A stretch of DNA of 64,000 nucleotides from Psychrobacillus sp. OK032 (GTDB lineage: Bacteria; Bacillota; Bacilli; Bacillales_A; Planococcaceae), in NCBI RefSeq assembly GCF_900111345.1, contig NZ_FOGY01000007.1, positions 186,001-250,000 of the forward strand. Direction: 5' to 3'. The first letter of the stretch is position 1, and each line of letters opens with the position of its first letter. The notes under the pieces were generated by a model. It saw only the letters and a program-made list of their open reading frames with translations. It was not told the DNA's origin and did not search any database. The translations under genes and the position numbers were made by a program. Positions 15,343 through 23,459 of this stretch are shown one piece after another.

Positions 15343-16281
15343 TTATTTTACTTTCTTGTATCGACTCATTTGCTGCGTCAAAAACAGGAAAACTCCAAGT
15401 AAAACCAGCAATCCACCTACGATTTGCCACCCAACAAGACGTTCACCTAAGAAAATAGCTGCAAGTATTGTTGCGCCCACTGGCTCCCCTAAAATACTCA
15501 TCGAAATAGTAGTGGCATTTACAAAGTTTAACAACCAATTATTAATTACATGAGAAATCGTTGGTACGATTGCAAGTAAAACAAAAATTCCCCATTCTTT
15601 TGCGTCATATCCACCCATCTCTATATTTGTCACGAAGTTATAAACAATTAATGCAATCGCTGCAAACCCAAAAACAGAAAAACTATAAATCCAATGAGAC
15701 ACTTTTTTTACAGCATTTTGTCCAATCAACAAATATCCGACAACGGCAATAACACTTAAAAAGGAAAGAATATCGCCAATAATCGCATTCTTACTTAAAC
15801 CGAAATCACCCCAACCGACCATTACTGCTCCTACAACAGCAATACCCATGGTCGTTAAAGCTGCAGTTGTCGTTCTTTCTTTATATAAGAATACTCCACC
15901 TATTAATGCTACGATTGGTTGCAATGCTAGGATAATTGTCGAACTGGCAACCGTTGTTAACTTCAATGAACCGAACCAAAGCGCAAAATGAAGCGCTAAA
16001 AATAAACCAGCAAAAAATAATAAAAACCATTCTTTTCTTGCTATCTTTTGAAACTCTTCTCTTTTAAACCAAACAACTGGAACTAATAATAAGCATGCCA
16101 AGATCATCCGATACATACTTAAAATAGTTGCCGGTGCATTAGACCATTTCACAAAAATTGCGGCGAACGATATCGCAACAATAGAAATGATTAATGGTAA
16201 CACAATGGATCTGGATGTATTTCCTTCTTTCAATTCTTTACCCCGTTCTTTTAAGTCGTTATTTATGTTGGTTTTACCCAC
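15343..16281 (-). CDS. EamA/DMT-type permease
   Basis: Ten membrane segments in two EamA repeats after an unusually long charged N-terminus (about 25 residues). Conserved pieces include ILSMYRMILACLLLVPVVW and the end-of-repeat ALQPIVALIGGVFLYKERTT, matched in the second half by SILGEPVGATILAAIFLGE. The GTG at 16281 has no clear ribosome site, so an internal start around the first hydrophobic segment is possible. Export of an unknown metabolite. Confidence 0.78.
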   Translation of the reverse strand: MGKTNINNDLKERGKELKEGNTSRSIVLPLIISIVAISFAAIFVKWSNAPATILSMYRMILACLLLVPVVWFKREEFQKIARKEWFLLFFAGLFLALHFALWFGSLKLTTVASSTIILALQPIVALIGGVFLYKERTTTAALTTMGIAVVGAVMVGWGDFGLSKNAIIGDILSFLSVIAVVGYLLIGQNAVKKVSHWIYSFSVFGFAAIALIVYNFVTNIEMGGYDAKEWGIFVLLAIVPTISHVINNWLLNFVNATTISMSILGEPVGATILAAIFLGERLVGWQIVGGLLVLLGVFLFLTQQMSRYKKVK

Positions 16282-16322
16282 ATATAAATATACTGTAAAC
16301 GGGCTGGAATAGGAAACAGAAG

Positions 16323-17774
16323 TTACTTGATATTATCCCGCTTCCATTTTCTATATCTGTTCCAAATTCCTTTTCCTGCTGTTGATACAAGCAGAGTTGC
16401 GGATAATGCTATTCCTGTCAATGCAGTAACGAGTGTAACCCACTCAAAGAAGGAATAGTCGAGTACTTTAGACCAATCAACGTCTCCTTTCCATTCTTCT
16501 ATTACTAAGTTCATCCCGTAAATCCCGGAGACGACCGTATATACAGTTAAAATAAACAACAGTATATTATGACGCTTAGCTGTTTGTTTTTCTTGCGCAC
16601 GATATAAATCATCCACTGTTCGTTTTACCTCTTCGAAAAGAGGTTTCAAATAAAACACTTCACGCAACATGTGTGTAAACTCTTTTCCTTCCGAACGGAC
16701 TGATACTTCTTCAAAATAATAACGCGAATCAAATTTAGAAATAAGCTCGATTAACTCTTCCACATATTCTTTGTCTCTTGCCCAACTCACCTCACTATGT
16801 TCAAAAGACAACCTTAATAACATAATTTTATAATAAAAATGAAGCAATAAATTATAATAATGAATGCTCATAAACTTTGCTATTTCTTTTTTTAATAATT
16901 CTTTACCTTTTATGGAAATAGTCGTTTGTGTATGAACAGAAGTAATCGTATATGTATTCGGTGCCCATCTATCATGTACCCGCTTCTCTACATAGCGTTT
17001 AATATATGCCGGATTAGTACTAGATATAAATTCATTTCCATCAGGATCTCTTCCATCCAATTGTCCCATTCGGAATAATTGATCATTCGTGATAGTTTGA
17101 CCCCCTGCAGCTATTAAAAATGCAGATGAAAGCATACGCTCATCCTCAAAGAACGGTAAGCTTCCATAATATCCTTCCATTTTTCTATTTTCTACTATAA
17201 ACGGTTTTAAAAAAGGACATAAGTAATCTAAAATAAGTTCACTCGTTGTATTAAACGTTTTATTATGCCGATGAATCTTTGTTCCCTTTTCTTCTTCCAG
17301 TTTAGGCTCTAATACACGGAAATGACTCATAAAGTCTAACACATTCGATAAGCTTTCTTGCTCCTTAGTCATTTCTGTTCGAATCGTTATAAGTCCAATA
17401 CCAAAAGGACATAATATGATATCCAAACTATTTACGATAAAATCGAATTCATTTTTATTTCCTTTTGAAGTAAATGACTCCTTTATTTCCTTCGAATACC
17501 GCAGAAAACCTCTTTCGTTCACAGACTGTGGAAATAGTTTATCTTCAATAAAAGGTAAAAAGAATTGATCTAATTCTTCATGGTTTATTCGAATACCTTC
17601 CCCGTAATAAAGGTCTTGCAGCTCATCGTTGTCTAAAGCGAAGTAACGAAAATAATGTTGTTTCAAATGTTCCATTATTTTCGCTCGTTCCTTCTCACGA
17701 AACGAAAATGGAAATATATAATTCATGAAAGCATCTGTTATGTCCAAATGTTGAATACTTTCCATTTTCACCAT
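16323..17774 (-). CDS. CorA-like membrane protein with divergent cytoplasmic domain
   Basis: 483 residues. The last 90 carry two membrane helices separated by the hallmark YGMN tripeptide context (VVSGIYGMNLVIEEW) of the CorA Mg2+/metal channel superfamily. The large N-terminal part is soluble and helical and shows little of classical CorA. Positively charged tail (RYRKWKRDNIK) fits CorA topology with both ends inside. The acidic MPEL loop that normally follows GMN is replaced here, so selectivity cannot be assumed. GGAGG precedes the ATG. Monocistronic. Confidence 0.65.
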   Translation of the reverse strand: MVKMESIQHLDITDAFMNYIFPFSFREKERAKIMEHLKQHYFRYFALDNDELQDLYYGEGIRINHEELDQFFLPFIEDKLFPQSVNERGFLRYSKEIKESFTSKGNKNEFDFIVNSLDIILCPFGIGLITIRTEMTKEQESLSNVLDFMSHFRVLEPKLEEEKGTKIHRHNKTFNTTSELILDYLCPFLKPFIVENRKMEGYYGSLPFFEDERMLSSAFLIAAGGQTITNDQLFRMGQLDGRDPDGNEFISSTNPAYIKRYVEKRVHDRWAPNTYTITSVHTQTTISIKGKELLKKEIAKFMSIHYYNLLLHFYYKIMLLRLSFEHSEVSWARDKEYVEELIELISKFDSRYYFEEVSVRSEGKEFTHMLREVFYLKPLFEEVKRTVDDLYRAQEKQTAKRHNILLFILTVYTVVSGIYGMNLVIEEWKGDVDWSKVLDYSFFEWVTLVTALTGIALSATLLVSTAGKGIWNRYRKWKRDNIK

Positions 17775-17931
17775 TTAGATGACCTCCATTAATTGCGTCC
17801 TGATTTTTAATTGCGCTTGTTTCCGAGGTGCGGTTATGCAATTGTTGCTACAGGACGCAGTGAATTATTATTTACTGAATCACGTTATTGTTAGTTCTTA
17901 TACCACTTAGACCCGGACTTTAAACAAAAAT

Positions 17932-17969
17932 ACAGTCCTCCCTAAATACTAGGAAAGACTGTTTTTTTA
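17932..17969 (-). terminator. Terminator
   Basis: ACAGTC and GACTGT with extended pairing (TCCT...AGGA) between, T runs on both flanks. It ends the Asn-rich gene and could also act on plus-strand transcripts. Confidence 0.65.
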
Positions 17970-17972
17970 AAA

Positions 17973-18167
17973 TTATTTGATATCGTTTTTGTTTTGGTTA
18001 TTACGATTATTGCGGTTGTTTTGGTTGTTGTTGTTTTTCTCATTACGATTTTGGTTGTCTAAATTGTCAAAGTTGAAATCCTCTCCGAACTCAACCCCAT
18101 TGTTTTCATTGTTGTTGTTGTTGTTTTGTTTATTGTTGTTATTATTGCGGTTATTGTTGTTTCCCAC
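17973..18167 (-). CDS. 64-residue Asn-rich low-complexity protein
   Basis: About half the residues are Asn, with Arg, Gln and Lys; a short acidic centre reads GVEFGEDFNFDNLD. The GTG start has a strong AGGAGGTGA seven bases upstream and a terminator follows at once, so expression is likely despite low complexity. Such Asn-rich peptides occur among Bacillales spore proteins, but no family can be named. Confidence 0.55.
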   Translation of the reverse strand: MGNNNNRNNNNNKQNNNNNNENNGVEFGEDFNFDNLDNQNRNEKNNNNQNNRNNRNNQNKNDIK

Positions 18168-18232
18168 GGCTGCTTCACCTCCTTGACCATATTAGAGTGG
18201 TCTGTTTAGAGAGAAATATACTATTTAATTAA

Positions 18233-18760
18233 TTATTTTCTTTTACCATTTTTATCTCTTTTATCGGGGGGTGTTAATTCTTTTTCTTTTGTTTCCCTGG
18301 ATACTTTATCTACATCCACTTCTTGGGCAAACTCGGTTTGTAGGTTTGTTCGCTGGTAATAACCGGTCTTATTTTCCGGATTCTTTATTTTTGGTTCAAA
18401 AATGTGACTCGCCATATATCGATGGAAAAATAATTCTTCCATCATAAGAGCTAGGGCAGATACAAACGAAGCTGTCCCTAATGGTATAGGCACCTCAAAT
18501 ATATTTGAACCAAGGACCCAGACTACGACCATTGCGAGAACGAAATCAGTTATCGCTGCAAGTACATTACCAATTCGGGGCAAAACAAACAAATCACCAA
18601 TAAATCCTACTACAGTTATTACTACACTCGTAATTAGTACATCCGTAAAGTTAACATCAAAGAACAGGCCTAAAATAACCCATAAAACTGCAGTAGTTAA
18701 TACAAATTTCATCAAAAATGCTTTAACATGCAATTTGCACCAAACCTTTCTTTTTGGCAC
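18233..18760 (-). CDS. YndM-like (DUF2512) membrane protein
   Basis: 175 residues with four membrane segments in the first 105 residues (FVLTTAVLWVILGLFFDV, VLITSVVITVVGFIGDLFVL and two more), then a charged cytoplasmic tail. GDLFVLPRIGNVLAAITDF is typical of the YndM family of sporulating Bacilli. Function is unknown in the family. GTG start with GAGGAA close upstream. It follows the small SASP-like gene by six bases and is probably co-transcribed with it. Confidence 0.75.
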   Translation of the reverse strand: MPKRKVWCKLHVKAFLMKFVLTTAVLWVILGLFFDVNFTDVLITSVVITVVGFIGDLFVLPRIGNVLAAITDFVLAMVVVWVLGSNIFEVPIPLGTASFVSALALMMEELFFHRYMASHIFEPKIKNPENKTGYYQRTNLQTEFAQEVDVDKVSRETKEKELTPPDKRDKNGKRK

Positions 18761-18766
18761 TATTCC

Positions 18767-18940
18767 TCACTTATTATTACTAATCGAAGTACCATTCACG
18801 CTTTTCATACTGTCTCCATTCTTTTTTCTGGCAAACCATTCATTAAGTTCGTTATAGGTCATCCCTGAATTTGCATTCAGTCTTTTTACTTCCTCGATAT
18901 CCGTACCAACGACTGTAAACTTTGTATGCTTTTTTTCCAT
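18767..18940 (-). CDS. 57-residue small protein, SASP-like (tentative)
   Basis: Begins MEKKHTKFTVVGTDIEEVKR and continues LNANSGMTYNELNEWFA. The TDIEEVKRLNANS block vaguely recalls the TNAQQVRKQNQQS pattern of gamma-type small acid-soluble spore proteins, but this is weak. AAGGA lies about ten bases before ATG 18940. Its 5' end overlaps the last 88 bases of the ctaG-like frame, which suggests that frame is not intact there. Confidence 0.45.
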   Translation of the reverse strand: MEKKHTKFTVVGTDIEEVKRLNANSGMTYNELNEWFARKKNGDSMKSVNGTSISNNK

Positions 18941-19710
18941 TAATAACATTTCCTTTCGAATTTTTTGTAGTTTGTAAATTAGTGTATTCCACTTTAGATC
19001 GTGTGCTTCTATACCACTGATAGAAGAGGATACAAACTATTCCTACCTCTATAGCATCCCCACCATAATACATAATCATCCCACCCAATTCAGCTTGTAT
19101 CGAGGAACTGCCTCTGGGTGGATGAGTATAAAGATATTTGGATAATATGGAATGCGCCGCTAAAGCAATTAATAATACAACAGAACGAAAAATAAAGGAT
19201 TTTTGTTGAGGAGTGGGATCAATATAAATAATCGATATAGTGAAAAGATAACCTGCTAGGAAAATGTGAAAATGAATGAATACATGTAGTACAACACTTT
19301 CATGCATCATAGCGAATAGTTCCGTTGTGTAGAGCAACCATAACTCCGACATTTAAAATGGAAGTAAAGATGGAATTGTGAAGGATGTTCACTGCTCGAC
19401 TACGCAAAACAAGAGTCATAGGAGCGGCTAATGCCATGAGAAGTGGAGCAAGCATGCCAAGCAACAAATGACCAACCATATGTGCAGAAAAATCTTCATG
19501 AGAACGATCCGCTATTGGACCAATAACCGCTAAAGATGCGCATACCACACCAATTATCCATAAAATTACGCGATAAAACGGCCATTGTTTTTTCTTACGA
19601 TTAGATACTGTTACTGCAATCAAATAAAAAATCAGAGCTAGAACAAAAGGTGTTGCTAATATAATTTGGGCAAGATAACTGATTTCATTAGAATGATTAT
19701 GGGTGTGCAT
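18852..19710 (-). pseudogene. ctaG: CtaG-like cytochrome oxidase assembly gene, frameshifted
   Basis: The first frame (ATG 19710, GGAGGA upstream) gives MHTHNHSNEISYLAQI, membrane helices and HMVGHLLLGMLAPLLMALAA, the Cu-binding-type His block of CtaG proteins. It runs into a stop near 19300. Homology continues in the next frame as ELWLLYTTELFAMMHES, HVFIHFHIFLAGYLFTISI and IDPTP. One base gained (or two lost) near 19336 would rejoin them into a roughly 270-residue caa3-type assembly protein. The second frame also overruns the next gene. It follows the DUF2243 gene by 19 bases, a common pairing. Confidence 0.72.
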
Positions 19711-19729
19711 ATGAAACAGCTTCCTCCGT

Positions 19730-20208
19730 TCAACGTTGTGTTCGATATAGTAGTACGATACCAATAACAATCATAATAATAGCTGAAATGTTCCATACTA
19801 AATCATATGGAATAATATTGACATTATAGCGAATCTGATGCAGTCCCATTAGCTTATGTTGAATAATACCGTCATATAGTTGAAACACTCCGGCTCCTAA
19901 AAATATACCCCCAATCCATCTCTTTAGCCAAAATGCATGCCGTCGGTGAAGATCAGCTACAAAAACGAGGATCCAATCGTTGCAAAAAAGCTAAATGCAT
20001 GGAATAGACCATCCGAAACTAGTCCAATATCAGTTGTAGATTTATCATAAAAATGATGCCAATGTAGTAACTGATGAAATACAGCTTCATCGATAAAAGC
20101 TATTAATCCAAAACCAAACAAGATACCTGTCCACATATTACTTTTTGCATGTGTCAATTGATTATTAACCTTATGAGTATCTTCGGGATTGCTCAATGTA
20201 GTATTCAT
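19730..20208 (-). pseudogene. DUF2243 membrane protein gene, frameshifted
   Basis: ATG 20208 gives a 83-residue frame with GILFGFGLIAFIDEAVFHQL, LLHWHHFYDKS and DGLFHAFSFFATIG, the start of a DUF2243 protein. It stops early, but from about 19968 another frame continues VADLHRRHAFWLKRWIGG, GVFQLYDGIIQHKLMGLHQI and a last helix, ending at TGA 19730. A single base lost in the GGATCC context accounts for it. The restored length is about 158 residues, normal for the family. Function unknown; usually beside ctaG. Confidence 0.7.
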
Positions 20209-20358
20209 TTAGTTCTCCTTATAAACGTTTTTGAGTATTAACTAGTTAAATTTTTGTCTAGTTTCCCCTGAAAAGTCACGGTTAAACTCTAAATTCTGTA
20301 TTCTAACTAAAACCCATTTTCCACTTTACAATTAAGAAAAACCAATTCATACAATAAA

Positions 20359-20390
20359 AAAAGTGAACGGAAGATTACTCCGCTCACTTT
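20359..20390 (-). terminator. Terminator
   Basis: AAGTGAACGGA pairs with TCCGCTCACTT (one mismatch), followed on the minus strand by seven Ts. It ends the HTH/F1-beta gene. Confidence 0.8.
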
Positions 20391-20397
20391 GTACTTA

Positions 20398-21438
20398 TTA
20401 CTCTATACTTCCTATATATTTTAATTGATCAACAGTCAGATGATCCATTTTTCCGTCTAAAATAGATTCTACATCCTTAAGCGTTAGGGACATTGACACT
20501 GCTATTCCTTTTTGACCAGTGAATTCTTCTGCTACAAAGAATGGTTGTGTGAAAAAGGCTTCTAAACGCTCTCCTCTTTCGTATGTCTCCAATTCTGTCT
20601 CTGGGATTTTATTAATCCCATGGACCATAACAATTGAACGTAATTCACGATAGCGGCGTAGAAGCTTCTGCGCCCGTTGTCTTAAGTTGAAATGACGCTC
20701 ATCTAAGTCCACACCTTCAATAATAGAGGATGTTGAATAGATTGGGTGGATAGCTGGGTAAAGATGCCTTGTTGCAAGATCTGCATCCAATTGCCAAACA
20801 GTTTCCAAAGGACCATAAGGCATATCTTCATCAACCACTTCGCCAGAAAGGTCTAATAAAATAGTAGTGATATTATGAATACTTTCCGTTACTAATCTTT
20901 CTTGTAAATCTAAAAGCTCACCAGATACTATATAACTCTTATCCGTAATAAAAATAATATTCCCCGTTAGCTCAGCTAATTTCGCAAATGTTTCATTAAT
21001 GGAGACCGTAATAAAATCCGCTAACTCTTTTGTACCATCTAACTCACTATGCTCAGTAGTAGGCAATAAAAATACAGTTGTATAATCACTTTCCTTAAAG
21101 CGATGCATCAGCTCAGCAAGAATGACAAGTTGCCCCATTCCTGGTCGAGCCACTAATCCTGTTGTACCCCCTTTTACTAGTGGTGCAAAGAAATCCAATG
21201 TTTTAATTTGCGTTTCAATCATATTCAATTTCTCCCCTCGTATGATTAATTCATCCACTGTACAATTTGCGAGCGTTGCCAAGCCAACCAGCGTCTTTAC
21301 CTCTGCTTTACCTAAATCAATTTTTCCTGTACACAGATTGGATACTGTAGCAGGTCGAATCCCAATCGATTTTGCAGCAGTCGTTAAATTAGGTACTTTC
21401 CTTCTTAATAAAGCTACGTTCAACCGAATTTCATCCAT
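20398..21438 (-). CDS. XRE-type HTH fused to a degenerate F1-ATPase beta-like domain
   Basis: 346 residues. Residues 1-65 are a Cro/C1-type helix-turn-helix (AAKSIGIRPATVSNLCTGKI). From about 70 the protein aligns with the catalytic and C-terminal domains of the F1-ATPase beta subunit: IKTLDFFAPLVKGGTTGLVA, YPAIHPIYSTSSI, then LRRYRELRSIVMVHGI, FFTQPFFVAEEFTGQKG, ILDGKMDHLTVDQ and YIGSIE. The P-loop GGAGVGKT is replaced by ARPGMGQL, so the catalytic Lys and Thr are gone, and GERTREG is absent. It is probably a regulator using the F1-beta fold as a sensor or oligomerisation module. GGAGGGGAG precedes ATG. Confidence 0.85.
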   Translation of the reverse strand: MDEIRLNVALLRRKVPNLTTAAKSIGIRPATVSNLCTGKIDLGKAEVKTLVGLATLANCTVDELIIRGEKLNMIETQIKTLDFFAPLVKGGTTGLVARPGMGQLVILAELMHRFKESDYTTVFLLPTTEHSELDGTKELADFITVSINETFAKLAELTGNIIFITDKSYIVSGELLDLQERLVTESIHNITTILLDLSGEVVDEDMPYGPLETVWQLDADLATRHLYPAIHPIYSTSSIIEGVDLDERHFNLRQRAQKLLRRYRELRSIVMVHGINKIPETELETYERGERLEAFFTQPFFVAEEFTGQKGIAVSMSLTLKDVESILDGKMDHLTVDQLKYIGSIE

Positions 21439-21453
21439 TTACTCCCCTCCTCG

Positions 21454-21469
21454 TTACTCTCTATAGTAA
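21454..21469. promoter_or_regulatory. Palindrome TTACT-N6-AGTAA, candidate operator 1
   Basis: TTACT CTCTAT AGTAA lies 16 bases upstream of the start of the HTH/F1-beta gene. The same arms with the same 6-base spacing recur at 21499-21514. Confidence 0.55.
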
Positions 21470-21495
21470 TTTATTTTACTTTTAAATGCAATTCA

Positions 21496-21517
21496 TTTTT
21501 ACTGTGTAGAGTAAAAA
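21496..21517. promoter_or_regulatory. Palindrome TTTTTACT-N6-AGTAAAAA, candidate operator 2
   Basis: Perfect 8-bp arms around GTGTAG. Its centre is 45 bases from that of operator 1. The pair is the natural candidate for autoregulation by the HTH protein; position relative to the promoter is not determined. Confidence 0.55.
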
Positions 21518-21538
21518 TATTTACGCTTTTAAAAAAGA

Positions 21539-21583
21539 GCGCCAGGTTCCTGTACAAGCCTTGATTGTACAGGAACCTGGCGC
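21539..21583 (-). terminator. Long perfect palindrome acting as terminator
   Basis: A 19-bp stem starting GCGCCAGGTTCCTG, with a 7-base loop, followed on the minus strand by CTCTTTTTT. It lies 20 bases beyond the stop of the 21603-22574 gene. The stem is far longer and more GC-rich than other terminators here and resembles REP-type palindromes. Confidence 0.75.
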
Positions 21584-21602
21584 CCCATAATCTATTCGAT
21601 TA

Positions 21603-22574
21603 TCAGATTGTTATCTGACTCAATGATTTATTTAGTAAGTATAAAACTTTTTCATTAAATAATGATGGTGCTATTCGAGACATTTCATCAATTGATTTAT
21701 TTTGAATCTGATGAAACTCGGGGTGATTTTCAATACCACTTAAAATACTATTCATTGCTTCGCGTGCTTTGGAATTCATCATTATGTCAGAAAATGTACT
21801 CTCTGTAGAAAAAACACCACCAGCTATAGCTATCTCTTCCACTGTTACATTTTGTAAGTTGGGCATTGTAAACCAATTGTTTACAGAGTATATATCTACT
21901 ACAACCGGCTCTGGTGTGCTAGCAGCTGGTTCTTCTGTAGTAGGTTCTGTCGATTGGTTTGGTTCCGGAGCTGTTTCCGGATTCGGTTCTGTTACTGGGG
22001 GAGCTTGCTCAACATTTCCTTCACTTCCAGGTGAAGGAGTAAGTACCGGATTAGGTGTTGGTGTCGGTACAACTGGTGCTTGAGTTGGTGGCATTTCCGG
22101 AGTAGGTATCGGAATTAGTTTCAATTCAGCTGCCTGTCCTTCCATTTGGACTTTTGCTTGTGTGATGATTGCATCTAAGTTAGCCATTATTGCAGCTTGT
22201 TGCTCCCTATTGTCGACTTTCATGCCTGCTTTTAGGTTATTAGCATATTCTTGTAATGCTGCAATACGAGTTTGTTTTTGAGCAGCAGTAAACTCAGCCA
22301 GTTGTTTCTCTGCTAATTGCATCTCCGCGTTTAATTGGTCTTTTAATTGTCCCATTAACACGTCTCTTTCCTCACCAATTGCTTCATCTATATTTTTTAA
22401 TGATTCATCTTGTTTCTTAGAGAACCAGTTAGCCATTAGATGTTGAACATCTACATCCGCTAATGCAGTTTTAACGCCACTTCCAACGCTAACACTTAAG
22501 AATAGAGCTCCAATTATAATTAATACTTTTTTAAAAGGGTGCTTTGTTTTATATTTTTCTATTCTACTTAGCAT
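21603..22574 (-). CDS. Exported coiled-coil protein with Pro/Thr-rich linker
   Basis: 323 residues. A basic N-terminus and hydrophobic segment (VLIIIGALFLSVSVGSGV) act as signal peptide or anchor ending near ALA. Then comes LMANWFSKKQDESLK, a helical region of Glu/Gln/Lys heptads to residue 175, a linker rich in PTPTP and Glu/Pro (about 175-225), and a C-terminal helical domain (VEEIAIAGGVFSTESTFSDI). The linker looks like a cell-wall-spanning spacer. It shares its signal-then-Trp-aromatic beginning with the two genes upstream on the same strand. Function unknown. Confidence 0.65.
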   Translation of the reverse strand: MLSRIEKYKTKHPFKKVLIIIGALFLSVSVGSGVKTALADVDVQHLMANWFSKKQDESLKNIDEAIGEERDVLMGQLKDQLNAEMQLAEKQLAEFTAAQKQTRIAALQEYANNLKAGMKVDNREQQAAIMANLDAIITQAKVQMEGQAAELKLIPIPTPEMPPTQAPVVPTPTPNPVLTPSPGSEGNVEQAPPVTEPNPETAPEPNQSTEPTTEEPAASTPEPVVVDIYSVNNWFTMPNLQNVTVEEIAIAGGVFSTESTFSDIMMNSKAREAMNSILSGIENHPEFHQIQNKSIDEMSRIAPSLFNEKVLYLLNKSLSQITI

Positions 22575-22646
22575 GTCTTTTCCTCCAATCAGAAGAATAA
22601 GGACCTCTTAAAAATGGAGGCCCTTATTTAGTATTAAAAGAGATTA

Positions 22647-23417
22647 TTAAATACCGTCAACGATTTCTTGTAAATCATCTTTAGCTGCAGTTTCAAGTTC
22701 TTGTGCTTTAGTTGTAATCAGACCTTGTTGAATAACAACTAACTCTTCTTTTTTAGCATTGATTAAAGGTCTTAATTCATTAATTTTCGCATCAATCATA
22801 TCAATAATTTCTGCTGTAGTTGCACTAGTTTCTTTTCGTAACTCTAGATTTAATGAATCTTTTGCAGCTTTAATAGCAGCTAGTAAGTCGAGTTTAGCTT
22901 GGTCAGTTACACCATTTAAATCTGCAGTTAAACTCGTAAGTGCTTCAGTACCCTTTGTTCCTGTGTGAGTCGTTAAGTCTGTAGTAGCTGAACTTAAAGC
23001 TAATTTCCCAGCTTGCTCAATTTGAGCTTGGAAAGTTATTGAAATGTCATTAAATTTCTTTTCCATTTCTTTAGAGATCACATCTTTTTGAGAATTGACG
23101 GCATTAATGTATTTTTGCTTTTCCGTATTAATAGCACCCGATGTTTCACTGAATTCAGAAGTTTTCGTACCATTAATGCTGTTAGTAGCAGCAGTTTTTA
23201 TCCCTTCGTATTCAGTTGCCCAACCTTGAGCTTTACTAGCAGCGTCTCTTGCAACGTTTGTAGTGATTGCTTGGCCAGCCTTCCCAAATTGCCCCTCATA
23301 CCAAGTTATCAAATTCCTTCCTACATCTGTAGCAGCTCCAAATGCTACTCCCGAACCTGCTAATAATGTTACTGCTACTGTTCCTGCGATCACTTTACCT
23401 TTAACTGTTTTAATCAT
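22647..23417 (-). CDS. Exported amphipathic-helical protein
   Basis: 256 residues. Signal peptide VIAGTVAVTLLAGSGVAFGA with a likely cleavage after the AFGA region, followed by NLITWYEGQFGKAGQ. The rest is one long Ala/Lys/Glu/Thr-rich amphipathic helical rod with no Cys, Pro-poor, resembling phasin or apolipoprotein-type helices. It could coat a surface or bind lipid or polymer; this is inference. The WY-x3-F motif just after the signal matches LSKWYGQSFEK of the upstream gene, so the two are probably paralogous. Confidence 0.65.
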   Translation of the reverse strand: MIKTVKGKVIAGTVAVTLLAGSGVAFGAATDVGRNLITWYEGQFGKAGQAITTNVARDAASKAQGWATEYEGIKTAATNSINGTKTSEFSETSGAINTEKQKYINAVNSQKDVISKEMEKKFNDISITFQAQIEQAGKLALSSATTDLTTHTGTKGTEALTSLTADLNGVTDQAKLDLLAAIKAAKDSLNLELRKETSATTAEIIDMIDAKINELRPLINAKKEELVVIQQGLITTKAQELETAAKDDLQEIVDGI

Positions 23418-23459
23418 TTTGAATATCCCCTTATAATTTAAATTTGATTGGATGAGTCC

